Assembly (NCBI GenBank): GCA_033030425.1
Contig: JAUFSD010000001.1
Coordinates: 496,001 to 560,000, forward strand
Origin: Verpa conica
Taxonomy: Eukaryota; Ascomycota; Pezizomycetes; Pezizales; Morchellaceae
Direction: 5' to 3'
DNA length: 64,000 nt
The notes beneath the pieces are model-generated. The model saw only the letters and a list, made by a program, of their open reading frames with translations. It ran no database searches and had not been told where the DNA came from. The position numbers were made by a program, and so were the translations under genes. Positions 47,229-59,257 of the stretch are shown here, in pieces. The first letter of the stretch is position 1, and each line of letters starts with the position of its first letter.

Positions 47229-48519
47229 CTACCATCCTCTCCTACTACCCCTACCCCGTGGGCCAGGTCCATACCCACGGTTTCCACCCTGCTGCTGCTG
47301 TTGCTGCTGCATCATACTCTGATCATATCCTCCATACGCGCCCATGCCAGTATTCGGTCCCTGCGGCGGCCTGTAAACAGTAAAGTCAATACCGGCATCC
47401 TGCTCGGTAAGATCAGGTCTGGTAGGGTGAGAATGGGGGCCATACATTCCGCCTCTCCGCGGATCACCCCCAGCCATGCCATATGCTGCCCCACGCTCAT
47501 CGAAGCCCCCGCCCATTGCATTCCCATACATTGACGGGTCTCCCATTCCGCCCATGCCCATGTCTCCAGCACCGCCAGCACCGCCGGGACCACTGGGTGG
47601 GACTACGCCACCGCCGACGCCGCCACCACCAAAGTTCATCATTGCACCCATGTCTGGCATGCCGGCGGTTGGGTCCATCCCTGGGATTCCGATGCCCATT
47701 CCGGAGAGCATCATCATCTGTTCCATGAGCTTATGGGGGTCATACTCCTCACGAAGGGTCTCTTGTTTCTGGCAGTATGCAGTCCAGGTGAACTCGTCAA
47801 AACCATAGTTGAAGTAGTCTGTGACATCAGCACCAGGCTTTCGCCATGGTTTATCTGCAGGGAGTAATGTGTCTGAGTCTAGAGAGATGCTCTTAATTGG
47901 CTGGCCATTATAGGATGGGTTTGCGGACAGATCGAGTTTCGAAGTCGATGTAGGTGGGTGTTGTTGCTGTTGCTGTTGCTGTTGCTGCTGTGTTGGTTGC
48001 TGTTGGGCAGAGGGAGCAGATTGTGGCTGCGGCGTGGTTCTCGCGTCCGGGCCTCTCGCGGGTGCTTGTTTGTTTGCGTCTGGAGTTGGCCGTGATGGCG
48101 CCATACGGACTTGGTTGTAGCGTGAGGGCTGAGGGGGTGGTTCTGGCCGGGAGCCATCTTTGCGCTCGATCACAAACTCGACTTCCTGTTGTTTAGGACT
48201 ACATTAGAGAATGGGGTGGCGATACAATATGAAGGAAGCCTACATCATCGCTATCCTCTACCTCTACCTCCTCCTCTTCCTCCTCCTCCTCCTCCTCCTC
48301 ACCTTCCTCGAGACTTTCCTCCTCACCAGCACCTCCCCCAGCACTTTCACCCATTGGGGTATCTACACCGCTACTAACTGACAGTCCTGGGGGTGCTTCA
48401 GAAGGTGTTGGTACACTTGCTGGTGTCGGGGTAGAAACAGCGGGAACCTGCTGTTGAATGACAGCTGCAGGCTGGACAGCAGCGTCGCCGTAGAGAAAAT
48501 CATCCTCGTCTTGCTCCAT
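47229..48519 (-). CDS. FIP1: Pre-mRNA polyadenylation factor Fip1
   Basis: 410-aa Fip1, the flexible subunit of cleavage and polyadenylation factor that tethers poly(A) polymerase. Two exons: 48519-48244 and 48185-47229, intron phase 0. The N terminus is acidic ([12 protein letters not shown]), with a long poly-Glu run before [12 protein letters not shown] Gln/Pro-rich linker with a Gln10 tract follows. The conserved Fip1 motif (about 185-232) reads [20 protein letters not shown] and then [10 protein letters not shown]. The C-terminal part is Gly/Met-rich and ends in an RG-rich segment ([11 protein letters not shown]). CTC repeats in the DNA encode the Glu run, so its length may vary between strains. 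Confidence 0.93.
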
Positions 48520-49219
48520 TGCTATAGATCTGTAGATGGTGTTGTGATAGGAAGTTTGAATGGTGAACTGGTCTTGGGGTTGAAAGTCGTCACAACAAAG
48601 ATGTTGGCGTGAAGCTTGGCATTGCCGGCGTTTGAGCCGCAAGGTGTAACGTTACAGGGGTGTCAGCCTCATTATTACTATGTACATACAGAGATCCCCT
48701 CTGGTGGTGGTGGTATCATTCATCTTTGTTTGTTCCAATCCTCTAGTGGCTGCGGTTTAGGACTTGGGAAGACTGGGGACCCTTATCTACTATCTATTGT
48801 GTGGATATTCTTCTATATCGAGTGATATATCATGAGCCTGGCATATACATGTATACTTACCATCTTGACCGCGTCTAAAGCTGATTTGATTGACCCCTCC
48901 CCGGTGTCGTGGAAATTCTCCGGGAAGTGTAAAGGCTCATTGTATAAATCCTATGACCATTAATACGCAACGTATTTCTAGAAAAACAAATAACTATTAA
49001 CTATTATATCTTTTACCAATGTGTCCTAGGAGACTTGGTTTCTAATACATGTAGCACATACATGTATATGTATGCATGCATTATAGACATCGCGCTTACA
49101 GCAAGACAACTACATGTATATGTAGTACAGCTGAGCTCCTCCCTCAACAGCCCCTACCTAGCTAGTACCCACAACTTAAGCAAGCTCACCAAGAGCCCTA
49201 ATTACACCTTCAATAAACC
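48520..49219. other. Divergent intergenic gap with clustered TACATGTA palindromes
   Basis: No gene. TACATGTA occurs four times: 48846, 49046, 49059 and 49111, the last three within 75 bp and about 100-175 bp before the next start codon. Confidence 0.6.
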
Positions 49220-49693
49220 ATGCCCCTCAAACAACATGAACAAAAACGCCTCCGTCACGAATGGCCTGCCCCCCTCCGATGGCAAGCAATAGGTATGAAG
49301 CGTGTCGGGGCCTCCTCCCGCGAGATCCAACAAAAACTAAAAATGCCCCGTGCTGCCTTAAAGGCCATCTGGCACCACTACAACAGTATCATTAACATCG
49401 AAGAGGTTCGGCAGCGGAACAGGAACCTTCGGTATCTTCTGGCTAGTCGTGCTAGGCGGAGTTCTTATTGGATGCTTCGGGAGGGGTTTCGGGGGATGAG
49501 AGTAGGGTGGGCGTTGGGGATACGGTTGAGCGGGGAGGGGAAGTGGAGGGTGAGGGGGCGGAGTGTTGAAGAATTGAGGTCGCCAGTTCTAGTAAAGGGG
49601 AGACGGAAGTGGTGTCGTAGCCAGAGGAGGCTGATTGGGAGCTGGGAGAGGGCTAGGGGGAGGTATGTATGGTGTAAGGGGGTGGGTGTTTAA
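49220..49693 (+). CDS. Possible small basic protein with HTH-like segment
   Basis: Intact 157-codon frame from a CC-ATG context. The first third reads RWQAIGMKRVGASSREIQQK followed by LKMPRAALKAIWHHY, which has the spacing of a helix-turn-helix as in Tc1/pogo-type or homeodomain-like N termini. The rest is highly basic (Arg/Gly/Trp-rich), with a strong shift from C-rich to G-rich codons after about residue 75. I do not recognise a full family. It could be a small DNA-binding protein, a remnant of a transposase N terminus, or a partly chance frame. Confidence 0.4.
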   Translation: MPLKQHEQKRLRHEWPAPLRWQAIGMKRVGASSREIQQKLKMPRAALKAIWHHYNSIINIEEVRQRNRNLRYLLASRARRSSYWMLREGFRGMRVGWALGIRLSGEGKWRVRGRSVEELRSPVLVKGRRKWCRSQRRLIGSWERARGRYVWCKGVGV

Positions 49694-50328
49694 GCTGGAT
49701 GAGGGGCTGGAGCTGCAATGAAAATGGGAGAGGATGTTGAGAATCACAGATGGGAAATAATTTACTCAAAATATTCTTAAGAGGTATATTATCCATTATC
49801 TACATATATTATCTATTATTTAGTTTAGTTATTGTCTGGTGTCTATGGGGTGGCTTTGTTTGAGATTGTGTAGTATCTAGTATTATTAAGGCATGAAACA
49901 TAAGAGTCTGGTATAAGTGTATTCTCTATTCCCTTCTGTCTATTCTCTATTCACTCCATGTATTTCCTTATAGCTCACTAACCATAAAGACCACAGCTGA
50001 GAAATACCAATTTATGAAGCCCAAGACTATTACAGACTGCATAAACCTTCAGTAGCCCCAAATCAAGGATAACAATGGGTAGAAACCCGAGTGATACCGT
50101 ATGTCTCCCTCACAAGATCCTTAATTCACACTCTCTCGACTAACTCTGCACATATTCATACAACCTCAACTTTAAACAATTCATATAGTAAAAATGCATA
50201 AACATTGATTACCTTGAAAGCCACCCCAACATATCATAGAAAAAAAAAAAAGGCAAAAAAAGGACTGATTGCATTTTCCAATACAAGACTAAACACTGCC
50301 TTCCCCTCCCCCTCCCCCTCCCAAACAC
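49694..50328. other. Convergent intergenic gap
   Basis: Between the HTH-like ORF (+) and NUP49 (-). Poly-A tract near 50239-50251 and AT-rich 3'-UTR-like sequence; no gene. Confidence 0.5.
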
Positions 50329-51943
50329 TCAGCCCATCATCCTACTTTTCCCCCCAGACTTCAACTCCCTAAGCCCATCCTTGACATCCACAATCCTCCC
50401 ACTCACATCTTTCAATGCATCATTGAATTCCCTCAACGTCCTATTCAGCCTCCTTGCATCCTGTCTCCCACCAACCCCCCCTGTAACAGCTGTCAGGTCT
50501 TCTCCATTAATCCCTGTACCACTCCCCCCGGCCGCCGCCTGCTGCTCAACGCTCCTAAGACTCGCCTCAACCTCACCAACACTCTCGAGGAAAATTTTGA
50601 ACTTCTTATCCATAGTCGTAGCATGATTATTGAAATATGCAATCATAGGCCCACTACTCGTAACCTCATTCTCACCCCTCTGCTGTTGCTCAGTGCGCTG
50701 GAAGTACTGTGATCTCTGCGCAGGCGGAAGTCGGAAGAGATCTAAACAGCGAATAGAGAGAGTAGCAGCTTCATTATCGGCCGTGTGATGTCTTTGAGCG
50801 GTTTGGAGGGCAGATTGGTCGGCGGAAAGGAAGGATTTAGTGGTGGAAAGCTTATGCGCGAGGACTTTTGTGTCGGAGGGGATTGTGTCGACGGTTGTAC
50901 GGTGGCTAGGGAAGAGAGCGGAAAGCTCCTCGGCAGCACGAATTTGGTCTTGGACGTGTTTTCTAGAAGGTAGGTTAGTATAGGTACAATTTTTGGGGTG
51001 TGTGATAAACTTGCTCTAATTGCTCAAGCTCTTGCTGGACGCTCTCATGACAGTCGCCGAATCTGGTTGTTGCGGTAAGTCTAGTGATATCGATAGTTGC
51101 CGCTGGAACTGTATTCTGCTGCTGCTGTTGCTGTTGACCTTGTTGCTGCTGCTGTCCAGGCAGAGTGCTGGACGGTGTAGGCGCGGTGAACAAACTTGGC
51201 TTGGCCGCCGCACTTGATCCCCCTAGTGAAAACCCCCCAGTATTAAGCGTATTGCCGCCGGTAGGTGTAGGTGAGCTATATAGAAGACCACAAGTATTAG
51301 TACTCTAGATATTCCCCATAGTAATAACCTATAAGAAGATAATAAGACCTACAAGAGCGAAGGGGTCTGTGGCTTCTGCGCTGGAGTGCCACCAAAAAGC
51401 CCACCCCCAGCAGCCGGAGCAGCAGCAGGTGTCCCACCCAACAGTCCCCCACCAGCAGCTGATGTCTGTGTCCCTCCACCAAAAAGACCCCCGCCCGTAT
51501 TTGGAGCCGGTGTGGTGCTCGCACCCCCAAACAACCCGCCGCCGCCGCCGCCCGCGGCTGATGTCGCAGGAGTATTACCGAATAAACCGCCGCCTGCTGG
51601 TGTTGTTGAGGGGGCAGGGGAGAAAAGACCTCCCCCGGTAGAAATAGCGGGGGTCTGTGGTGTCCCGAAGAAACCGCCGGAGGGAGCGGAAGGAGCGGAA
51701 GAGGCGGGTGTAGATTGGGTGTTGGATGACGCGCCGCCGAAGAGGCCGCCAGTGGAGGGAGTTGTACTGGCTGGTGCGAAGAGTGATGGGGTTTGTTGAG
51801 GTTGGCTACTTGTTGTTCCGCTGTTGTTTAAGGTGTTGTTAGCATGGGATAAACAGCAGATCTTGAATTGATGGAGTGGGGAGGGGTTACAAGAGTGACG
51901 GTGTGGCCGGGGTAGACGTGTTGATACGGCCGAAAAGAGACAT
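50329..51943 (-). CDS. NUP49: GLFG nucleoporin Nup49 (Nup58/p58-p45 homologue)
   Basis: 471-aa nucleoporin of the central-channel Nsp1-Nup57-Nup49 complex. Four exons: 51943-51891, 51820-51353, 51275-51015 and 50962-50329. The N-terminal ~190 residues are FG/GLFG repeats (SLFGRINTSTP, GGLFGGAS, GGGLFGNTP, GGGLFGGT). A Gln-rich linker follows, then the coiled-coil half (EQLEKHVQDQIRAAEELSAL, LDLFRLPPAQRSQYFQRTEQ, PMIAYFNNHATTMDKKFKI and EVEASLRSVE) resembling Nup49/Nup58. The C terminus is a basic, helical segment. The third intron (50963-51014) begins with GCAAGT: only that donor keeps the frame, a GT two codons later does not. Length matches yeast Nup49 (about 470 aa). Confidence 0.88.
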
Positions 51944-54620
51944 GATGGAGAGCTTGTAGCCTCGATGATTGTATTTTAGGAGAAGAGAGGATTACTAGGG
52001 GGAGTGATGGATTAGAGAGGTGGGGGGAGGGGGGTTGTGATAGTTGTTGTCTCTCTCCCGGGCACTCTTTGGTCTATTTTGGTGGGTTTCGCGAGACGTC
52101 TGTTGGTGTTGAGGCTCAACCACGAACAGCGCTCTACCTTGGCGTGTCGCACAACAACAAAGACGTTGTCGTAACCACTATATCAAGATAGGTATGTAAC
52201 ACTTATGGATCCTACAAAAGCTATAAGAGGGGTTTCTATACCGGGGATGGGAGGGGGGTAATCTAGGGAGGTTTTATGTCGGTCAGACTTTATAGAGGCT
52301 GTTTGTTTTGGTGCTGCCTTCTATTAGAAGTCACTATTAGGCCCTAGTAGCCATGTTTACGGTTAATCCTCAAAGGGATGACCAACATATATAGGTTCTA
52401 GAATATCCAACCTAGTTCGAAGAAGCGAAGAGGATCCGTGCAAAGAGATCTGGGACATAAGGTATTTACGGTCTGTTAATTTTACCTCATCGCATAAGCA
52501 TCACTCGGCACTTTTATCCCCGTACACTTCAGTTCCTAGTGCATCATCTGGGCTCTTCTTCCACTACTCAAACCCTGGGCCCTATTTTGTCAAAAGAGCT
52601 CTCTATAAAGTGTTTTTTTTGATGGACTGCAATTGAATTGGGTAAATTCACCATTGGTAGAAACAGGGGGCAAATCCCATCGAGTGATATACCATGATCC
52701 CTAAGTTCAGCCATGGATGAACAAGACATCATCTCTTGTACCCGAGATTAAATCTGCATCGAGCCGTGTGTGGATGTATTTAATGTATGCGGTCTATCGT
52801 GTACTCATAAAATCATCTGACTCATGACCTTTCAGCCTCCCCTCCCTCTGTTTTATCATTAGATGTAACGAGTTCACTACCATTGAGGAGTCCTGTAGAT
52901 GGGGTATTGAGAACGACAGGCGAGCTCTTTCGAGCTTTAGAGTAGTGCCGCTCACTATTTGGACTTTGAACAGAATTCGGTGGCTAAAGTGCCCTTCAGC
53001 TATAGACACTGAGAGTGATCTTTTGCCCGGAATGTACTTTGTGAGCCCTTAACAGCCAGAATGTGGCATGAAAATGAGGCTCTTGGATGGATTGGTGCGA
53101 TTTGCTTGACCTGATGACGCCAACAGAGTAATGAGTATGATTATCCGATTATCGCTCAAAGTTCGATTCAGCCATCTATCCTCAGCTCCTCAAAGCTTTA
53201 ATCTACATGGGCTATCTATGATGGGCCCCAATATAATCATGGTATCAAGTAATATCTAGTCAATGACAAATACCTTCTCTCCTCTCAATTCCCTTCTCTG
53301 ATCTTTCAATTAGTCTTAGCGGATTCTTCACGCTAATTTATCAGTCATAGGAACTAAATCTTGTACTGAAATCGGGATTTACACCTAATGACCGGTATAC
53401 ACATCTTGCTATCTGAAATACGAAGGATGCATAGTATCTGTTTTCCGACAGCAGAAAGGCACGATTCTTGGCACCCCTGGAGGCTTTTCGTACAAAGCTG
53501 AGAGGTGCTGGAGGCTACCGTTGAAAAGACGTATCCTAAACAGACTTTTTATATCCCATTGCTAATCATCTCAATTGTAGAAGCTACCTCCATGAGCCGT
53601 CAGGGTCGAGATGCAGTACAAACTTGAGAACAGGATGGCTCGCATTAGCCGAAATAGGGTTAGTTCAGTGGTACCTTTGAGGGATATTCACAAAGGCATT
53701 GCAGCGGCCATGGAGGAATGGCTTCTTCTCCAGGTACCGAGGGCCGCAAGGAGAGAATTGACGTAGCATTGACTTCATGGCGAGAGTTGGTTTTGTACTG
53801 GAGTGCCATATGGCGTATGGTGAGCACGGCTTTAGGAATGTGGTTGCGTGCGATTCTGGTACAGCTCTAGAACACTAGCCCAGCAACAACGAATCACGGC
53901 GATGCGTTGTGCCGCGAGAGGGGTCTTCCACATACAATTGGCCAATCACTGGCCATCTACTTCAGACTTTAGCTGCTGCCAGTGAGTTGTTTACATGTGT
54001 TGAGCCCGAATCTCGACGTGGTTCGGATGCTTAAGCTTGTGGTTTTTTATCCGGGGGAGGGGGCGTCTTTCCTTGCGTTACGGGGTTGCGGGGAGCACCA
54101 CACGATTGTTGGGACTGGGCTAGAACAAACTTTGGCTTCATCTCATCCTGTATCTTATCGCTAGATACGCTGGATTTGGATTTCTCGGCTTTCCTTTTTT
54201 ACTCTTGGCTAAGGGTTAATTCGGAGATAGTCTCCTCGATAAGAATTTATGAGGTGCACGTTCATCTCCGGCAAGAAATGCTGCAGTGATCAGTCTACTC
54301 CATATCGCACCTGCCTTTCATGATCCATTTACTACAGTACAGGACAGGCACCAAGTGGCTAAAAAGCACCAATTACCAATCCTGGCATTTTAAGCTTACA
54401 AACAGGGATAGAAGATCCGAATTGAGGCTCCACAAAATCATTAGTAGCAGCATGCAACTGTCGAATGGCGAAATTGCCATTCGTCTCGCGTGATACTTAT
54501 TGTGTGCTTGAGCTTTAGTATAAAAGGTCCATACCCATCTACACCGTCCTGCATTTTCATTTTTGTTCCCAGTGCTCAAGTCTCATAAATCGTATAAGAT
54601 TTCTATATTCACTTTGCATA
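51944..54620. other. Long gene-free interval
   Basis: About 2.7 kb without a supported gene. A 50-codon frame from the ATG at 53718 to the stop at 53868-53870 has a good start context and a hydrophobic C-terminal half, but overlaps another open frame and has no relatives I recognise. No transposon features seen. Confidence 0.5.
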
Positions 54621-55920
54621 ATGGCACCAGGTGTGGTAGAGTCTTCGAACAGCTTTGGTGTGGCCACAGCCCCAAAACCCCTCAGCGAAGGCACCAAGCA
54701 AACACCTCGCTTCACACCTGGATATAACAAGGTTGAGGAAGTAAAAGACTACGAATACGAAGATCTCAAGCCCTCATTCCCTGATATCACCTGGCAGCCA
54801 CTAGAGGAACTCCAATATGAAGATAAAGGCCTCCTCGGAGACCCCGAATATAAAAATCTTCTCGCTGAGGCCACTGATTGCTTCGACTATACCCCCAAGA
54901 TTGGAACTGAGATCCACGGAGTACAGCTCAAGGGCCTGAACGATTTCCAGAGGAATGATCTTGCCCGTCTTATTGCCTTTAGAGGTGTCGTTTTCTTCCG
55001 TGACCAAAAAGACTTTACCATTGAAGATCAATTGGCACTTGGGAGGTACTTTGGCATTTTGCATAAACATGCAACTACTGCTGTGCCTAAGAGGCCCGGA
55101 CTAGAGGAGGTGCACGTAGTATATACTGATGGGAAAAGTCTCGATCAAAGAGCACTTTTTGCACCTTCTTATCTCTGGCATTCTGATGTTTGTTTATTAT
55201 TTCTCATTAAAAATAAAATATATTAACATCGTTTTATAGGTTACTTATGAAATACAGCCACCATCGTACACATCTCTTAAGCTCTTGAATGGGCCACCAA
55301 GAGGCGGTGGAGGTGATACTCTCTGGTCGTCTCAGTATGCTGCCTACGACTGTCTCTCTTCGCACATGCAGAAGTACCTGGAGGGCCTCACCGCTTTGCA
55401 CTCGGCTGAAGAGCAGGCTGTCGGTTCTCGCGCTGCTGGTCGGCCTGTTCGTCGCGAGCCTATTATCACCGAACATCCACTTATCCGCACTCACCCCGTG
55501 ACTGGCTGGAAGAGCTTGTTTATAAACCCGGGCTTCGTCAAGCAGATTGTTGGCATTCCAAAAATGGAAAGTGACGTTATCCTAGAGTACCTCAACAATA
55601 TCGTCGTTGCAACTCAGGAGCTACATGCCAGATTCAAATGGGAACCTCATAGTGTTGCTCTTTGGGATAATCGTTCATGCGTAAGCCCTGCTGCTGTGTA
55701 TTTTGATATTTGTAGTTGATCCCTGATTTTGGTATATTAGAATCACTCTGCATCATATGGTTTTGCTCCTCACATGCGTCACGCAGTCCGTGTCACCCCT
55801 CATGGTGAACGCCCAGTATTCGATCCAAGCGGGAAGTCACAGGAGGAGGAGCTGAACGCTGCAGCAGGCAGGCCACAAGTCAATAAGAATGGCGCAAGAC
55901 AGTCTAACTACAACGACTAG
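54621..55920 (+). CDS. TfdA/TauD-family 2OG dioxygenase (sulfonate/taurine dioxygenase-like)
   Basis: 395-aa Fe(II)/2-oxoglutarate dioxygenase like yeast Jlp1, which releases sulfite from alkyl sulfonates. Three exons: 54621-55187, 55240-55680 and 55741-55920, both introns phase 0. Motifs are IGTEIHGVQLKGL and LIAFRGVVFFRDQ at the core start, then WHSDVTYEIQPPSYTSLKLL with iron ligands His187 and Asp189. The loop GGGGDTLWSSQYAAYD, the HPLIRTHPVTGWKSLFIN strand and WDNRS-NHSASYGF with distal His338 follow, and Arg353 in RHAVRVTP binds 2-oxoglutarate. No signal peptide. Probable role in sulfur scavenging or herbicide-like aryloxy acid oxidation; the exact substrate is unknown. No other sulfur genes are nearby. 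Confidence 0.9.
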
Positions 55921-56235
55921 ACTATATCACAGGGGTTGAGTCTAATTGATATATATTTTCTCAGTTCTCATTTTTGGGTGTACCATAGGAGCGGGAGTGA
56001 GAGCGGTCTTTCAACAAGGGGGTTTTACTGCATTTGCTGATATTAAATAAAGGAGTTTTTTTTTCTAAAATAAATTCATGGTCATTAAAAATATTCTAGA
56101 ACTTATTCATTTATTTATTTTTTAGGTTAATTCCCTGATCTAAGATATACCAATTTTCCATATCGTTTTTATCCACCTTCGCTACATCATGTCTTGGGCA
56201 ATCTTCTTCTCTCCTACCCCTTTATTTTTGTCACC
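55921..56235. other. Tandem intergenic spacer
   Basis: 315 bp between two genes on the plus strand. AT-rich 3' part with a T/A stretch near 56040-56130, then a pyrimidine-rich leader in front of the CACCATG start at 56236. Confidence 0.5.
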
Positions 56236-58682
56236 ATGTCAGATCAATCACTACTACTATACTCCCGTCGTTATCTCGCTAGAAATCACCTTTTGGACCC
56301 ACAGCCCATCACACTTTGCCGCCTTTCACCTATAGACCCTATCACTGACATCCGCGATCCATTCACCTTCTCATCTAGCGATGATCTTGACCACCATCCT
56401 TCACGTTATATCGATGGCTCTGAGAAACTAATACTTGAACACGAAACAGCTATGTACCTCTCCTCCATCATAATTTCTCCAGATGAAGGAAAAGACCTAC
56501 TCCTAGAGGATCTCCGATGGTCTACAAAAATCCGTATTGAACAGCCGCTAGTGAAGGAGCAGAGAAGGAGACACGTGCACAATGTTTGTGCCGAGAAATT
56601 TGAGCATTTGCCACTGGGTACGAGTGGGGATCTGGGAATTTTATGGGATAGTGATGTGAAAGAGCAAGTGTCACAGTTTGTAAGGGGCGTTGAAGTGGAG
56701 AGGATGGTCATTGGCACTGAGGTGTTGCGGTTTTTACAGGGTATTCATAGACCGGAAACACAACCATCTACAATAGATGTGGTTGGGAAAGAGGTGAGAT
56801 ATTGCAAGTTTTGGAGTCTGCATTCTTATTTGTGGCAAGTCCTGACTTTATATAGCCCGAAAGTTCGCAATTTTTGACTCCACCACTACTCCCATCATCA
56901 CCAGTTATCCTTCCTTCGTTATTGAAACTTTCAGAAACGTTAGATCTAAGGCCAATTAATGCTGGGGAAACTACGTCTTTAATCAACGATCTCGCAGCGC
57001 CTTTTATGGCTGCAGACTCGGTACTCGCTGAGTCGTCTTCTGAATATCCTTTGAGTTTCTTACAGATGAATTCTCCGACTTCATCGCCAATCCGGAAACG
57101 GGCACGACCTGAAACACTGATGGTCGAAGCACTACTCACTCCACCCACTTCGACAGTTAAGAAGGTTCGTTTTGCAGATTTAGATTTACCTCCACGTATC
57201 AGTACACCAGCGCATGAGGCTGAAGATCAATTGGATGGGGAGATGCTGGTGAGGGTAAGTCAGGAGCTTGCGCAAGAGCAGTTACAAGAAGCAGACTCAA
57301 CCCTAAGGGTTGAAACTCCATTTGTGGGCTTGTCAATCCCTAAGCTACCATGGGAGAATTCAGGGAATGTTTTAAAGAAATTGCGTGATCTGAAAGGGTG
57401 GGCTGGGGCTGCGGCGAGAAACTGGGGTGGGAGTGCAGGTGTCGGGATCGATCTTTCATGGAGGCCGTTTTTAAAGAGTACGATTAAGGTGCCTATTGAG
57501 GATTTGGGGGGCGAGGAGTATGTAAATGAAATTATGGTTGTTCCTAGCGACGATGACAGCAATGAGAGGGTTCTCATGGATGAACCAAGAGCTTTGGGAC
57601 TTGAAATGCATGGAGAGGATGAGGAAATTGAGTTAGAGCCTGGGGTTTTTACAGTGAAGATAGATATGGAGGCTCTATTGAAGAAGAAAAAGAAACGGAA
57701 AGTACCGGAGGTCGAAAATCGGACCGACACTGCAGTAACTGGAGGGGATGAAAGCAAGACTAGAAATAACCCTATGGCTGAAGCGTCTCTTTCTAGCAAT
57801 TCTTTAGATACCTTCATGGCATTGCGCTCGCGAACTTCCAAAAGGCCAAAAAAAAACCCTACACTAGTATCACGAACAGTAAAAATAGGTCTAGAGCCAG
57901 AGCAGACTCTAAAAGTTATAACTACAGCTAATTTAAATACAATTTCTGAGACCCAGATCTCCCCTACACCAAAGATCCAAATACCGGCGTCTCCAGGTAC
58001 ATTCATTGCTTCAACCACCCTCCTAGCCGAACGCCATCTTTTCAGACTCATCAAAGACCTCTACCCTGTAGCAAATATCATTGAGCGTGATTTTTCAGTT
58101 CCGATTATTGATAACTTTGCCGGTATTACATTGAATAAAAATGATAGCGCAGAGGCAGACCTGATACTCTCACAATTCTCTGGTATAGTTATAACAAGCC
58201 TGCAGAAAATTCGGCAGGCTCCAATGCCCGGCCAGGCTCTCAGTACCATTCGACACCGTATAATGAGTGTCTCTCTGTTATATGAACGCCTATTCGTCAT
58301 AGTTCTTGGTAATATACATGAGAGTGACATTGGAACTATCGCTGGATTCGCTGGATTCACAGCAGGCCTAAGGGCGGGAGTGCATATGCGAGTCTTGAAA
58401 GAGGGTGATGAGATAATTGCTAGATGGATAGTTGCACTGATGATTAAAGAAGGTAGGGAGGTGAGGCTGTTGGAGGATGAAACACTATGGGAGCGGTTCT
58501 TAAGGAAAGCTGGATTTAACGCGTTTGCAGCGCAGGTAGTGCTAAGAAGTTGCAAAGAAGGCGGTTTGAGAGCTTTTTTGAAGATGTGTGCGAGCGACAA
58601 ACGGGAGTTATTCAGGGGGGTTGTAGGCGAAAGGGTAATGGGAAGGGTGCTTGCCAGATTGGAGGGAGAATGGGAAATTTAA
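56236..58682 (+). CDS. SHOC1/Zip2-like protein (DUF7102-like), XPF-nuclease-like C terminus
   Basis: 794-aa protein in two exons (56236-56793 and 56856-58682), intron phase 0; start in a CACC-ATG context. The N-terminal 190 residues are acidic and helical. The middle is low-complexity with a nuclear localisation-like KKKKKRKVPE. The conserved C-terminal part (about 566-794) reads RHLFRLIKDLYPVANIIERD, ADLILSQFSGIVITSLQKIR, PGQALSTIRHRI, SLLYERLFVIVLG, EIIARWIVALMIKEG and LRKAGFNAFAAQVVL: a Rossmann-like XPF-nuclease fold without a visible ERKxxxD, ending in a helix-hairpin-helix-like stretch. This pattern is what I know from fungal DUF7102 proteins and from SHOC1/Zip2, meiotic crossover factors. 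The assignment is by remembered pattern; a meiotic role is inference. Confidence 0.65.
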
Positions 58683-59257
58683 ACGAGAGGAGAGAGTGGG
58701 TGATATTACTTAGTTCTACTTACACAAGTGTTATACGTATATGATGTACTCCGTTTAAAGTAATCTCTGACGTAGGCTCCGATATCGAGGAATGTTTAAC
58801 TCTGGATCCTGAAGCGTATCTAGTTTACAGTTTGCATAGCGTTAGTGAGCTATATCTCGAATTATTATTGAATACCTTCTACTTTATGAGGTGCCCTAGA
58901 GAAATGACAAATTTTCGTATTCTAGTGGCTCACGCCCTAGGATAATGATCTTTCTTGAGTTACCCTCATTCGCTATACTTATGCATGTACTTATGATAAA
59001 TTCATTCATTCACTATACTTACATGTAGTGCTGCCAACCGCTGTCAAATATCTCAAAGTAACTAAAGACTTTTTTGAACTGTGTGCTCCTCACCCCACGA
59101 ACCGGCACAAACGAGAACCAAATTTTTTATATATCCTCATACAGACTACACTAACAAGAAACAGAAATTATTAGACTACAAACAAATTAAAAGAACTCAG
59201 AAATCCACCCAAGACCAAAGATAGAAGCCGGTCTTCATAAAACTATTGCTTCAATCA
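58683..59257. other. Convergent intergenic gap
   Basis: Between the SHOC1/Zip2-like gene (+) and the LPMO gene (-). A TACATGTA lies at 59020-59027. No gene seen. Confidence 0.5.

Noticed and set aside
53718..53870. 50-codon frame with a hydrophobic C-terminal half
   Set aside because: Too short, overlaps another open frame, no homologues recognised; only a good ATG context supports it.
57260..58600. Minus-strand frames of 264 and 179 codons
   Set aside because: Antisense to the SHOC1/Zip2-like gene, which has the clear conserved domain; the antisense translations are low-complexity.
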